Below are positions 11,281 through 22,775 of a stretch of 64,000 bases of DNA, piece by piece. The translations under genes were made by a program, and so were the position numbers. Within the stretch, counting starts at the first letter, position 1, and every line of letters begins with the position of its first letter. Where the stretch lies: positions 1,104 through 65,103 of the forward strand of contig MNCI01002316.1 of assembly GCA_015680685.1 (NCBI GenBank), given 5' to 3'. This DNA is from Gnetum montanum (Eukaryota > Streptophyta > Gnetopsida > Gnetales > Gnetaceae). A model generated the notes under the pieces. It did not search any database. It was given only the letters and a program-made list of their open reading frames with translations, and was not told the DNA's origin.

Positions 11281-12848
11281 GTTTGCCACTTAGGCTCTGA
11301 ACCATTTCTTTTCTTACTACTTTTCACATTCTTCAATATCTTTTCTATTCTTTTATACTTTTCTTATTTCTTAATCATTTTCTGTTCTTTAATATCTTTT
11401 AAATTCTTTCTACATTTTTCCATTCTTATCATTTTTCTACAATTTCTCATCATTTTTCTTGTACATATTTTTTTTTTTTGATTTTTCTAATAGAGTGCAA
11501 GAAATAAAAACAAGATGTAGTTCCAATAATGTGAATATTGCCCTATATTATCAACTCATTGGAAGACTAGTTTGGTATACAATGAGACCATATCATCCAT
11601 CCACTCATTTCCAATAATTAGAGGTTCTTACCATGGCCATAATGACATTCTCTTCATAATAAAACTAAAATAAACTTGGGATCACTATGCCTAGATAGAA
11701 AAGTGAAGATCCAAGTGGTGATAAACATGGTGTGACATCAAGAAGATTTGTGAATCTTCTAAGACTACTACTATAAGTTTTATCCTATTGTTTATATTGT
11801 ATCATTTACTTGAGTTTAACAAAAAATAAAAGTATGTTTAAAATAAGTGCTAATTTACCATGTTAGTGGAAAGACATGTTACCCATGCCTAAAGATAGGT
11901 GGCTTCTCATAAATTTAAAAAATTAATAAAAAGTATGCTAGTAATAAACTACTTCCTTAAACTTCATTACCAAGTGTTAATGCTTCTTGCAACCATGGTA
12001 GTCTTGTGGTTCTTAATTTTGGGATGATGCAATGCAATGTCACTAGTAAGTGGTATGGACGTGGTTTGTATCTTGGATAGAAAGGCTAATGATTACTTTA
12101 AACACATATCACACAAAGAATCCATTATGCCTATGGTAAGACATCTCACATCCTAATTTCAGCAATCCTTTCTACTCCTATTCCACCTCACTAATATATA
12201 TAATCATAATTCAATGGTTTTGTATAATATAGTGTTATTTTCTCATTCAAGTAATACTAACATGTGTGTTTTGCAAGATAAGTATGTTTTACATTCAACT
12301 CCTTAAGTGCCTACAGACACTTGTAGGTGTGGTTATATAAGGACACTAAGGGCTAAAGCTTGCTTTGGGGAGGATCCACTTGTATAACTCTTGTACTTCA
12401 TATCCAATGATCAATTTCACAGCATTTGGTACCTTGAAGACACTTAAACCATCAATTTTTACTTTTTTGCATTCTCATAACTAATCATACTTTTGGAAAT
12501 TCCTACAACCATCTCCTATATATCTCATTGACTTTCTTTGTCAAAGATTCCTTCTTTCACAATCTTTCACTATCAAAGTTTTATATTCTAATCATCATCT
12601 ATGATTAGACACCCCTTAGACCACCTACAAACTATCCATTTCACAATATTTTTCTAACAAAAATCACTCAAAATGCCAAATTATTTGAAAATGATGTCGT
12701 AGCTACAATGTATTAGGTCCTACTACATTATAACTATGATGTTGTATCTACAATGTATTCAATATAAAACACCTATATATACACGTAGGATATAGGAAAT
12801 TTTTCATCATTTTCATTTCTATCAAGGGGAGTTCATGCTATTTTTCTA
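11281..12848 (+). mobile_element. element A post-pol spacer, shared with element B
   Basis: This non-coding stretch matches the reverse complement of about 17250-18900 in element B along its length, including the T-rich run after 11330, the AGACATGTTACCCATGC block and the GGTTATATAAGG block near 12331. It has no long frame. Near its end (12700-12790) it carries an LTR-like palindromic motif and TATA box, described separately. Element A stops at about 12848-12856, where element B's LTR begins. Confidence 0.7.
12700..12790 (+). promoter_or_regulatory. LTR-like motif and TATA box inside element A
   Basis: GATGTCGTAGCTACAATGTA and a second half-copy (GATGTTGTATCTACAATG) resemble the U3 motif GATATCGTATCTACGATATC of the same element. 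They are followed by CACCTATATATACACG, a good TATA box. Element B has the matching pair (CTATATATATGTGC, minus strand near 17322), upstream of its env-position ORF. A second, internal promoter is a possible meaning. That is an inference from motif order alone. Confidence 0.4.
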
Positions 12849-12856
12849 ACCCTCTA

Positions 12857-13763
12857 TGATGAGTGGTTGGGTATCCCAACACTCTACCATGCAAGTCATA
12901 ACTGCACACGTGCAACCATATTGTAATCCATGGATGGATAATATAAGTATACTAGTGGTTGATAATTGGTCAGTGATCATTGTCTTTCCACCTTGAGCTA
13001 GTGAAGTATGAGTAGTACGGTTTAGCTCTTAGTGATGTATGTGATATGTTGATATTGTAGGCTCATATTACTTCTAAGTGTATTCATAATGGGAGATAAA
13101 AATAAAATCTAAGTTTAAGTGATGACAGAAATGTAAATCTATTCTATTCTATGATAATGAGCATCTGTTCCTAGCTTTCCATACATGTCCTAGGCTCATG
13201 CAACTATTATTTGGTTTACCAAGTGAGTTCACTACTAAGCGAATCAAGTGAAGCCACTACTGGGTTTATCAAACAATTACACTTATACACTCAAAACTAG
13301 GCATACTCATTCTACCTTATTAATGAACATGGAAAAGTAAAGTACTTGAAAAATGTAAAGGACTAAACTAAAGTAAACATATTAAAGGAATGAAAATTAA
13401 GCTAAGTAAAGAAAATGACTAACCAAAAAATAAAAAACTAAGTGTAATGCTGCAATGGTGGCAAATAATCTCAACCTTTATTTCTATTCATGAACTATGC
13501 CCAAGTACAATCCACTTGAATAAATATTTCATTCAACTATTCAACACCATACTATAGGCATTCACGCTATCACCAAGTCTAAGCAATGAAAACAAACTGT
13601 AATAGCTTCACTAAGGATGGAATGAAAGTTGTTCATTTTTTACAACCAAGTGTTGGTATTTATAGGGGTGACTAGGATCATCTTTATCACATCAATGATG
13701 ATGTATGCAAGGCTGTGATGTCATAGATACAATATCATGGCTCATTAAAAATAGGTTTTATCA
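12857..13763 (-). mobile_element. element B 3' LTR (Athila-like, minus strand)
   Basis: Read on the minus strand it starts TGATAAAACC (13763) and ends CACTCATCA (12857), and it matches the LTR of element A throughout, including the GATATTGTATCTATGACATC U3 motif, a CTATAAATACC TATA box and the U5 end. Length 907 bp against 936 bp in A. Its inner side (13764 upwards) is the end of the env-position ORF region. Its outer end butts directly on element A, which suggests B inserted into A. The 5' LTR of B is missing. Confidence 0.8.
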
Positions 13764-13990
13764 TAACCCCATGATTGCCTAGAAACTTGTCCTTTAGTAA
13801 AAGCAAAAGGATAGAGTTTCTTACAAAATTGGGAGGTATACTCAAACTTTAACATGACTACTTATATACATGACTTCTTGACTCTAAATGCTACATTGTG
13901 GTCAAGTGGTCCATTACAAAATTTTCATGCTTGGCATGATGGAAATATTTGATAATAAAAAACAAACAAAAAATGCTAAAGCTTGATGTA
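13764..13990 (-). mobile_element. element B 3' untranslated stretch before the LTR
   Basis: Non-coding AT-rich sequence between the end of the env-position ORF and the 3' LTR. The usual polypurine tract is weak: only ATGGGGTTA lies just before the LTR start. Confidence 0.45.
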
Positions 13991-16761
13991 GCCTTTAAGC
14001 TCCCAGTGGTGGTGGCTCCTCCATCAATCTCTTTTCTTTATCATTGGTCTTCTAAAATTGATAATAGTTGAGTAGTACCTAATGCTTCTCCTTCTCTGAT
14101 CTTGGATAATGTATATTTCAAGTGAATTCCACAATGTTTGATGGCATTGTTACTTTCCATGGGCATGGTAGCTATAGAAACATTTTATTGACTTTCACAT
14201 ACCAAGTTGCAAACTACCTCCTTTCTTCCTCAAATGCCTTGGCCACCTTTCTTAATTCTTGGAAATCTATCATTTGTCAAGCCAATTTTGCTACTACATG
14301 TTTCTGATCTTGGTATCTAGCCTTCATTATTTCAAGCTCAGAATTTGCAATATGCAATTTCTATTATGCATCCTTCCTATCTGCAAACTCTTTTTCATAC
14401 ATGACATATACTGCAACTACCTATTGTTCTAGCTCATTTCTTAGTCTACTTGCTATTAACATGGCCACATTAGCATATTGTAGCTTTGCTAATCCCATGT
14501 ATTCATTGAGATCTTCTATATGTAGGTCTTTATTTTTCACTTTAACTTGATGGACATGGGTGAGGCTATCTAGGCTTAGCTACCAATCAGGTGTCTATGT
14601 AGTGATTGAATTGATTTTGGCTTTAGCCATTTGGATTTCTTTTTCATTAACTTGCTTGTACATGTCCAATTGGTTACTAAAGTATTTCTTGAGACATTCT
14701 TGTTTCTTGGCCTTATTCTACCATGCTCTAATTTCAATTACTGATTTTTTATGGATAGCACACACTTCTTTCATTGAAAAGATTTGGTTTTCTCTAGCCA
14801 ATTTGCTCATGTCTTGGTTGAATCTAATAAACTATTCTCTCAACTAATGGATAGTTTCTTTGAGAACATTTTTTTGCTTCTTGATGTTTCTCAACCTTGT
14901 GTTCTCAATAGCAATTCTCTTGTTCTCTTCTTCTAGGGTAGTTATGGCTTTAACATGTACATAAGTTTGGGCTTCTGCCACAAATACATTCCATACTACC
15001 TTTTTTTTTCTCCATCTCTACTTAGATATTTCTAAATATGAGTTTATTTACTTGTTCAGTTTTGAATTTATCTAGCTATTTTGACACTACATACTATGTA
15101 GGGTCTCTTCTATTTGCTCTTGGGGCTACTAATTCATCTTGCAACCTCTACACTTCATTTTCTGCATGTTCGGCTCTTATTTTGGCCATTACTAGCTTAT
15201 CTTTTGTAGAGATTAGATTTGAATGAACTACAATTATATCACTAGGAATATCAAAGAGAGTTTGCATAAATTTTCCTATTTGCAGCAATCGATCCCAAAT
15301 ATCTTCATGTTTTGCTGGGGTCATGGATGTTCTGGCTAACATCTCAACATCTTTGGTTTTAGTAATATCAATCAATGGCATAATCAAAACATTAAATAAT
15401 TTATTAATATAATATGTGATTACTTTTGGTACTCTTGATGCATCTTGATGTTGCATCACCACTATCATGGCTCCTTCTCCTATTTCTAGCATAACCTAGA
15501 AAGATGTAGCATTCCCAAAAATCTACTATGCATAATCTTCATCCTCTCTTGCCTATAATGAGGCTTAACCAGTAGTAGTTCCTATTGATACTACAAGCCT
15601 TATGGACCTATCTCTTACTTTGTATAATGTAGAACCTTCCCTACTCCCCCAACTTATTGTTTTTGCAATCTACTGTAGGTGGCTCATGGATGGTTTGTAA
15701 TCTTGTTGAGCTAGTGAAGCACTTAATATAGGTCTATCACCAACTAGTGTTGATCCACTGGATCCTACTTACTCTTGCCCAATTGTTGGGACATTGCTTA
15801 ATGGTGTTGAACATGTTGCTTCTTCAATGCTTACTAGAGTTTTTAGTTGATCTTTCTTTGGTGGCACTGGTTTAGACATTTCTACATATGATGCATTGTA
15901 GGCTTTTCAAAAAACATCATTGGTGTAGCCCAAAATCTTGGCTTGCTTACATAATCTTCTAATGAGGTAAGGGAATGGTATTGTGAGTTTCCTTGCCTTC
16001 TTCTCTTCAAACCTTCTTTGAATTTCTAAGAGGAGTAAATAAGCTATGTTGACATTGAATTTCTCCATGAGAATGGCATTTCCTCTAGTGACGTAGTGGG
16101 GAAATTCTATTGAGCCTTTTGATGAGAAAAATATGGTTGGTTTCATTTTTGAAATATATTTTATCTTTAGTAGTCAATTCACTATATTCTTTATCTTCTT
16201 TTCCATAAGCTCTTTGTAGCCACAACTTCTTTGCATTTGTATCAAATTTGGTAGAGATCTATGCTATGTTTGCTTTGACATTTGGGATATTAAGTACCTT
16301 GGCAATGGCTTCAACTAAATAAGGAAAAAAGAATCCTTCAATTTTTACCATAGGATCATCTTGCTTATTCTTCAAAAAATGGTAGACCATTTGCCATTAC
16401 ATGATAGAGTTGGTCATAAAGAAGAGGTTGAGAGTTGGGTTCAAATACTCTATGGGGAAAACTCCATGAATGGTCTGAAATCCAACTCCATAATCACTAT
16501 GGACATGATTGACTTTTCTTAGATTACCTAGAGACATTTTGCTGATAGCGTGAGGTGTTATCCTTTCCCTAGAGCTAGTGGTTCTTTAGCCTCATCCTAT
16601 GCAAATTATTCTATGGCAAGTGTCTATTAGTGAATGCTGACGGTTTGGGCTTCCTGCTCCACTTGCAAGGTTTTTTCTTTGGCTTACCCTCTACCTCAAA
16701 CTCTTAGTTTTTTACTTCTGTGCTATGAAAATCCTTTTGTTGTGAGTCTTTTGGAAGCCAT
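13990..16761 (-). pseudogene. extra ORF in env position of element B, coiled-coil protein, decayed
   Basis: Minus-strand frame beginning MASKRLTTKGF at 16761, directly after a splice-acceptor-like TTGTAG. It then reads on with only scattered stops, most explained by CAA/CAG or TGG decay. Middle blocks include IHGVFPIEYLNPTLNLFFM (near 16450), a 79-codon open block at 15907-16146 and a 114-codon block at 15148-15492. The last third (about 15230-14000) is Glu/Lys/Gln-rich with a heptad-like pattern (LEEENKRIAIENTRLRNIKK), a probable long coiled coil. It is downstream of integrase and upstream of the LTR, the place of the env-like ORF in Athila-type elements. No signal peptide or membrane segment typical of an envelope was seen, so a non-envelope extra protein is equally likely. 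Confidence 0.6.
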
Positions 16762-17076
16762 CTACAATCAGCAAAGATTTTTTTGAGTGTATCCAAGGAT
16801 TTTAAATAGGTTTCTAATAGTTCATAATCCTTTCTCGATTCTGGAAATTGGTCACAAGTTTATTCTTATTATCTCTTGTGGATCTTGTTATGGTTGCAAA
16901 GTTTGAAAAATGTCAAAAAGAAACCATTAATTGTTATATCTTTGATTGTTATGGCCTTTCACAAATAGTATTTTCTTCCTTCTTATGTGTTTGGATGGGT
17001 CGTTAGGCATGTTATGTTTCATTGGTTCCTATTCTATTGGTTGATCAAGATTTTATTTGATAGTTCTTATCCTTAC
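16762..17076 (-). other. possible intron just before the env-position ORF
   Basis: On the minus strand AAAG|GTAAGG at 17077/17076 is a strong donor, and GATTGTAG|ATG puts an acceptor exactly before the start codon of the extra ORF (16761). The 315-bp interval between has stops in all frames. Together with the TATA box near 17322 this could be a leader exon plus 5'-UTR intron, or the acceptor could be used by RNA from the 5' LTR. Sequence only; no transcript evidence. Confidence 0.35.
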
Positions 17077-17289
17077 CTTTAATATACTCTTCTAGGTGTT
17101 AGAAAAATTTGTCTCAATTTGACTCTTCTACATGCAATGCTCTCCTCCACAACTAAGTTTATTACTTTGTGATCAAGAAGGTTCAAGAATCATGTAAATT
17201 GGAGCTACAGTGAGAGAGTTATGGAGCTTGAAAGTTTGATTGTCAAAGACATAGAAAAAGAGCATGAACTTCCTTTGCTAGAAAAGAGA

Positions 17290-17405
17290 AGACTAAAAAA
17301 TTTTCTAACACCTTGCACATATATATAGATTTTTGTCAATGTGACATCATAGTTGTAACATCATAAGACCTAATACATTGTAAATGTGTTGTTGCCATTG
17401 AAAAT
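17290..17405 (-). promoter_or_regulatory. LTR-like motif and TATA box inside element B
   Basis: Minus strand: ACAATGTATTAGGTCTTATG, then ACAACTATGATGTCACA, then CTATATATATGTGC. Order and spacing match the element A copy at 12700-12790 and recall the U3 of the LTR. It lies about 560 bp before the ATG of the env-position ORF. Confidence 0.4.
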
Positions 17406-18929
17406 TTTGATTTTACAACAATTTTTGATGAAAAAGTTAAGTCAAATGAATAGTTTGAAAGATGTGGAGGTGGTCTAAATAGATCTTAATCATAAATGAT
17501 GCTTAGAATGTAGAAATTTGGTGATAAAAGATCATGAAGTAGGAATCTTTGGCAAAGAAGCTCAATGGGATGTATAAGAGATGGTAGTAAGGGTTGCCAA
17601 AATTATGATTGGTCATGAGAATATAGAAAAGTGGAAATTGATGGTTGAAGTGTCTTGGAGGCACAAGATGATGTGAAATTATTCATCAAGTATGAATCAC
17701 AAGAGTTATACAAGTGGATCCTCCCCAAAGCAGGTTTTAACCCTTAATGCCTTTCATAACCATGCCTACAAGTATCCATAAGCACTCAAGGATTTGAATG
17801 TAAAACTTACTTGTCTTGCAAAACATACATGTTAACATCACCAAAATGAGAAATACTACTATATTATATAGAACCATTGAATTATGATTATATATAATAG
17901 TCATGCAAAATGGGAGTAGAAAGTGTTTCAGAAATTGGGACATGAGGTGTCCTACCATAGGCATAATAAATTCTTGTATGTGATATATGGTTAAAGGGAT
18001 CATTAGCCCTTCCATCCAACATTCAAACTAAGTCCATACCATTTACCACTGACATTGAATAACATCATTCCAAAACTAACCATAAGACTACCACTATTGT
18101 AAGAAGTATTAACACTTGGAAAAGGGGTTTAAGGAAGTAGTTTATTAATAGCAAACTCAAATATTTTTATATTTCTAAGAAGTCACCTACCTTCATGCCT
18201 AGATAACATGTCTTTCTAGTGGGATCCCCAAAAATTTTTATTCTGTGCATTTCTTATGTTTTTACTATGTCAACCTTACCAGAAAACTATCTTCAAGCAT
18301 GGGTAACATGTCTTTCCAATGACATGGTAAGGCAACACTTATTTTATACATACTTTCATTAGAACTTAAATAAATAATACAATCTTGACAACAAAATAAA
18401 ACTTATAGTAGTAGCATTAGAGAATCCACAAATCTCCTTGATGTCACATGCTTTTCATTCCCACTTGGTTCTTTACTTTTTTATCTAGGCATAATGATCC
18501 ACAAGTTTATTTTAGTTTTATTGTAAAAAGAATATCATTATGGCCATGGTGAGAACCTCTTATTGTTGGAAATGGTTAGGTGATGTAGTTTCACTGTATA
18601 TAGAATTAGTCCTTCAATGATTTGATAATATAGGAAAATATTCACATTATTGGAACTACATGTTGCTTTATTCCTTTGCGCTTTATTAGAAAAATCAATA
18701 AAAATATGTACAAAACAAATGATGAAAAATCATGGAAAAATGATAAGAATCAAAAATTATAGAAAAAAATTTAAAAGATATTAAAAAATAGAAAATGATT
18801 AAGAAATGATAAAAGTATAAAAGAATAGAAAAAATATCAAAGAATATGAAAACGTAGTAAGAAAAGAAAATATTTAGTGCTCAAGTGTCAAATTGGACAC
18901 CCCCATGACTATTATTAAAAATAGTTAAC
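17406..18929 (-). mobile_element. element B post-pol spacer
   Basis: Non-coding, matching element A 11281-12700 in reverse complement. It includes A-rich runs (18700-18850), two copies of AAAGACATGTTA... type blocks and AGTGGGATCCCC near 18220. No gene was seen; the small open frames are chance. Confidence 0.65.
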
Positions 18930-20330
18930 CTCAAGATGGAATGGATTGAAGGTAGTTCGTTAGACTAGGTAGAATCCATAGAGGAGTTGGGATATTCATA
19001 GAATGGTTTGACTTATTGAATATTAACCAAGATGATATTTCTTGTATTGGTTGGATGATAGATTTGCATGACACCTGATTAGTATGTTGCATGGATAATG
19101 TAGGGTCCCTTCCATAGGGTTTGGAATATAGCCTTTTGTGGCACATGATTGGGACTGTAATAGAGGACTTTATTGCTTGGTTGGATTGATACTTGTCTTA
19201 TTCTAGCATCATGCTTACATTTGGAGTATTTCTTGTAAATCTTATTACTCATCAAAGCTACAAGTCTGTTTTCCTCTAAAAGGTTGAGATTCATTAGACG
19301 TTCCTTTTGTGCTAAGCTTAAGTCTAGGTCAAGTATACTAGTAGTAGCTAAAGTTTGAAACTATGCTTGGATTGGTAGTGTAAGAGTATCCAATTATCTA
19401 GTTCATAGGACAAATATCCTATTGGGAGTTTCCATCTAGATCTATATACCCATAGAGCATCATTTAGCTTAGTGCTCCAATCCTTTCTAAATTGACAGAC
19501 TATTCTAGTTAATATTCTCGTGATTTCTTAGTTAGTCACTTTTGCATGACCATTTTCTTGGGGATGGTATGGTGTAGTTAACTTATGATTCACCCCAAGT
19601 TGTTACATTAGCTTTTTAAATGTAGCTATTGTAAAATGAGTTTCATTGTTGGATATAAGCATGCATGGTACTATAAATCTATTCACCACATGTTGTTGAA
19701 AGAACTTGATAGTTGTTTTAGCTATGTAATCCTTGACTATAATTACTTCTGCCCACTTGGTACAATAATCAACTATCACTATGATGTAAGATTCACCATT
19801 AGATGTTGGTGTGATGGATCCCATAAAATTAATTTTCCAAATATCGAATGGTTTCAATGGCTATATCTATTGCTATGATTCTTTATTTCTAGCCTTTAAT
19901 TCTTTGTCACATTGACATCTTTCACAAGATTTGATGAATTGGTATGCATCCCTGAATATGGTAGGCCAAAAGTAGCCTTCCATCATTAGCTTCAATGTTG
20001 TTCTGCGTCCTATGTAGTGATCACCACATGGTCCCTCATGCACATATTGTAGAATTCTTTGTTGGTTCTCTTCTGGAACACATCATCTAACTAGTCCATT
20101 GACACATATCTTGTAAATATTTTCATTAATTTCCATATACTATTTAACTCTATTAAGGAATTGTTCTTTTTATTTCTTGTTCCACTCAATAGGAAGCTCT
20201 TATGTAGTGAGATAAGTCATGTAGTCAATAATCCATGACTTTTCTGTTGAGTTGATAGCCATTGTTATCTTTCTACACAAAATTTCATCAAGAAATTAAT
20301 TTGATAATGATTCATTCTATTCTTACAATT
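18930..20330 (-). pseudogene. element B integrase, decayed
   Basis: The minus strand repeats the element A integrase. It shows the HEGPCGDHYIGRR and CERCQCDKE zinc block near 20050-19900, FDIWKINFMGSITP (first acid lost, Asp to Asn), IVIVDYCTKWAEVI, NRFIVPCMLISNNETHF (second acid lost) and TPYHPQENG (third acid kept) near 19560. The C-terminal part includes LNLLEENRLVALMSNKIYKKYSKCKHDAR and GPYIIHATY at 19079-19294. Two open blocks (19603-19857 and 19079-19294) survive. The same two acids are lost in A and B. They may share an older defective parent, or each may have decayed at methylated sites. Confidence 0.8.
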
Positions 20331-20336
20331 CCCATC

Positions 20337-20740
20337 TTAGCTTGACAAAAGATCAACCACAACATATTCAGTTCCTTTGTTGTCTATCATAATAATGTAA
20401 AACTCTTGTAATATCACAAGCCATCGTATCATCCTTGGATTGACTACAAGTTTATTTAGTAGAAATATAATGGTACAATGATCCATGTGGACATAAATAG
20501 GACACCCAAGCACATAATGCCTAAAATTTTCTAGTGCATAGACCATGGGCATAAGCTCCTTTTTTGTAGTGGTGTAATTAATTTGCACTCTAGTGATGCT
20601 TTGACTAGTGCAATGTATATAGTGCGGTCTTTTCTAATCATCAAGCTAAGTGAGTACTACTCCCAATACATAGTTTTAAGCATTTGTCATAATGTGGAAG
20701 GGTTTAAACCAATCAAGAGCTCGAAGGATTGGTGTTTTGA
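20337..20740 (-). pseudogene. element B RNase H, decayed
   Basis: The 83-codon open block 20337-20588 reads INYTTTKKELMPMVY, ENFRHYVLGCPIYVHMDH and ends in GTEYVVVDLLSS (the tether, usually ENxVADHLSRL). It corresponds to 9600-9840 in element A. The upstream DAS-type block lies near 20690 after a break. It is contiguous with the RT upstream and the integrase downstream. Confidence 0.75.
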
Positions 20741-21468
20741 TTAGTTTCTATTTTAATGTCTCAAATGCCTTCTCACACTATTCTATCCATTGGAATAGTG
20801 CATCTTTCTTTGTAAGTTCTACTAGCCATTTTGATATCTTTGAAAAGTTTTCAATAAATCTTCTCTAATATCCTGTATGATCAAGGAATGATCTAACATC
20901 CTTAATAGTTTGTGGCCTTTAGGTGATGTTTTAAATGACTCTTATCTTATCAAGATCTACCTTTATTCTTTTTAAGATATTTTATGTCCCAAAACAATAA
21001 CATCTTGGACCATTAAAGGACTTTTCTACCAATTGATCTTTAGATTAGTTTCAACACATCTTTTTATATCCTACTCTAATCGGTCTAAGGCTTGTTTGAA
21101 TTCTAGCCCATATGTGGAAAAGTCATCCATAAAGACTTCCACTCCATTGTCAACTTGTTTCTAGAAGATACTCAGTACAAGTCCTTGTAAGGTAGTGAGA
21201 GCATTATACAAGTCAAAAGGCATCTACTTGTAAGCAAAAATCCCTCATGAACTAGTGAATGTAGTCTTCTTTGATTTTCTAGTGCAATGTAGCTTTGGTT
21301 ATATCCATTGTACCCATCAAGGAAACTATAGTACTAATGTCTTGTAATATATCAAGGACTTGGTTAACAAATGGTAGAGGAAAGTGATCCTTGAATGTTA
21401 CTGAATTCAACAACTAAAAGTTGATGCAAATCCTCCACTTACGATGTTTCTTTGGGACAATGACTAAG
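20741..21468 (-). pseudogene. element B reverse transcriptase, downstream part
   Basis: The minus strand carries the RT core matching element A: EVFMDDFSTYG near 21130, the SLPYLQGLVLSIF block near 21180 and the thumb near 20950. The RT is cut at 21469-21473, where a solo LTR has inserted, and continues at 22776. Several stops are present in addition to the insertion. Confidence 0.75.
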
Positions 21469-21473
21469 GGACT
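21469..21473. repeat. target site duplication GGACT, left copy
   Basis: GGACT directly before the LTR start. The identical GGACT lies at 22771-22775 after its end. Perfect 5-bp duplication as made by Ty3/gypsy integrases. Confidence 0.85.
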
Positions 21474-22770
21474 TGTACTGACCTAAATCGTCGGTGTAAG
21501 GCTGGAATGGAAACAGACACCGAGAGATCATCGGGCAGCCTCAGCTGACCCTGCCTTCGCTTGAGGGCAAGCTGTAAAAGGGAACGAAGGCAGAGTGCCT
21601 TGGATGGGTTGCACGCAAATCAACCAAGGAGTTCCCCAAGCGTAAGCTACGGCTAGCGCTGGGGTTATCGTAAATGGTATGTAAATGGAATGCAAACAGC
21701 GATACGAAATGTAAATAAAGCGTACTGAATTATGAATGAAGCATAAACAAAGTTATATTTGTAAAACATAAACAGAACTAAACAATGTAAATGGGAGGCA
21801 ATAATGAAACTATATTATATTATTTAAAAAAAATGTGCACCGGTCAAAGCGTAGTTGCACAAGTGTGAATGGCAAGTCAAACGCCTAGCCCTGGAAAGAT
21901 ATGACACGATGATGCGACGATGAAATGGGATGAACGTGAGAAGAACTTGGAAGCCAAAAATCGGATGTGCCAAGCACCCAAGGATTGCATGTTCTGTCCT
22001 CCTTCAGAATTTCCAATCTTTCCAATCTTTGCCTCTTCCAATCTTCTTCTCTCTTGATGCTTTTGCTTTGCTTCTCTTCCCTCCCCCTAGTTTGTGTGAA
22101 TTGATAGGGTATTTATAGGGTTGGGCTAGGGTTTTCTTTGACCAGGTTCAATGTATTTTACAATTTGTGGGTCATTCAAGCCCATAAAAAAATACAAATT
22201 AGAAATACAAGCCCTTAAGTGATAAAAAAAATTTAAAAAAATTTAAAAAGATTAGCCCCAACCCTGGCCCGCTTGGAAAAATTATATTTCTTTTTTTTTT
22301 TTGCTGAATATTTGGCCTGATTTTGCTTGGGCTTTCTTTTCCCTTTGCCATTTTTTTGATTTTTTGAAAAAGAAAATCAAAAAGGATTAACACTGCCTCG
22401 CTTGTCTAGCATCCAGCGTGACTTGCAATGTGACCTGCAGTGTGACCTCCAAAACTTGCAATTTTGAGCTGAAATCTGGAATTTTTGAAGGCTAGGACCC
22501 ATAGTTATCAATAGTGGACCTTGAGGACGACTTACACCGTTAAAATCAAGTCATTTTGGCTCAGTTTTGGGGCTCTAAAAATTGGTGACGCTGATCCTTA
22601 CGCTGTGCAGCGTCTGTGGGCCCCAGGGGAACCTTGCCTGTTGAATCATGGACCATCGGGGGCTATTTCGGAGGCCTCCAAGTTTGGTCACGCTATACTC
22701 ATGTTAGGAAGCAGCATGACTTAGCTTGATTCTTGTCTAAAAGTGCTAGGCCAAAATTAGTGGTGTTTCA
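21474..22770 (-). mobile_element. solo LTR of a D/E-related (Tat-type) element
   Basis: In plus orientation it begins TGTACTGACC and ends GGTGTTTCA, the same ends as the LTRs of elements D and E (TGTAGTGACC ... GTGTTTCA). The TATA box on the minus strand (CCCTATAAATACC, near 22110-22122) also matches theirs. So the LTR reads on the minus strand, TGAAACACC to GTCAGTACA, 1297 bp. Both sides carry GGACT, so it arose from a full insertion that later lost its body by LTR-LTR recombination. It is markedly richer in G, C and CpG than its host, a sign of relative youth. The short ORFs within it (for example 21930-22118) are not genes. Confidence 0.85.
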
Positions 22771-22775
22771 GGACT

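Noticed and set aside
13990-16761. Env-position ORF of B as a host gene in an intergenic region
   Set aside because: It reads on the same strand as the pol of B, lies between its spacer and its 3' LTR, and decays like the rest of the element.
21930-22724. Open frames within 21474-22770 as a captured gene
   Set aside because: The interval has LTR ends, an LTR TATA box and a perfect target duplication; the frames are short and lack domains.
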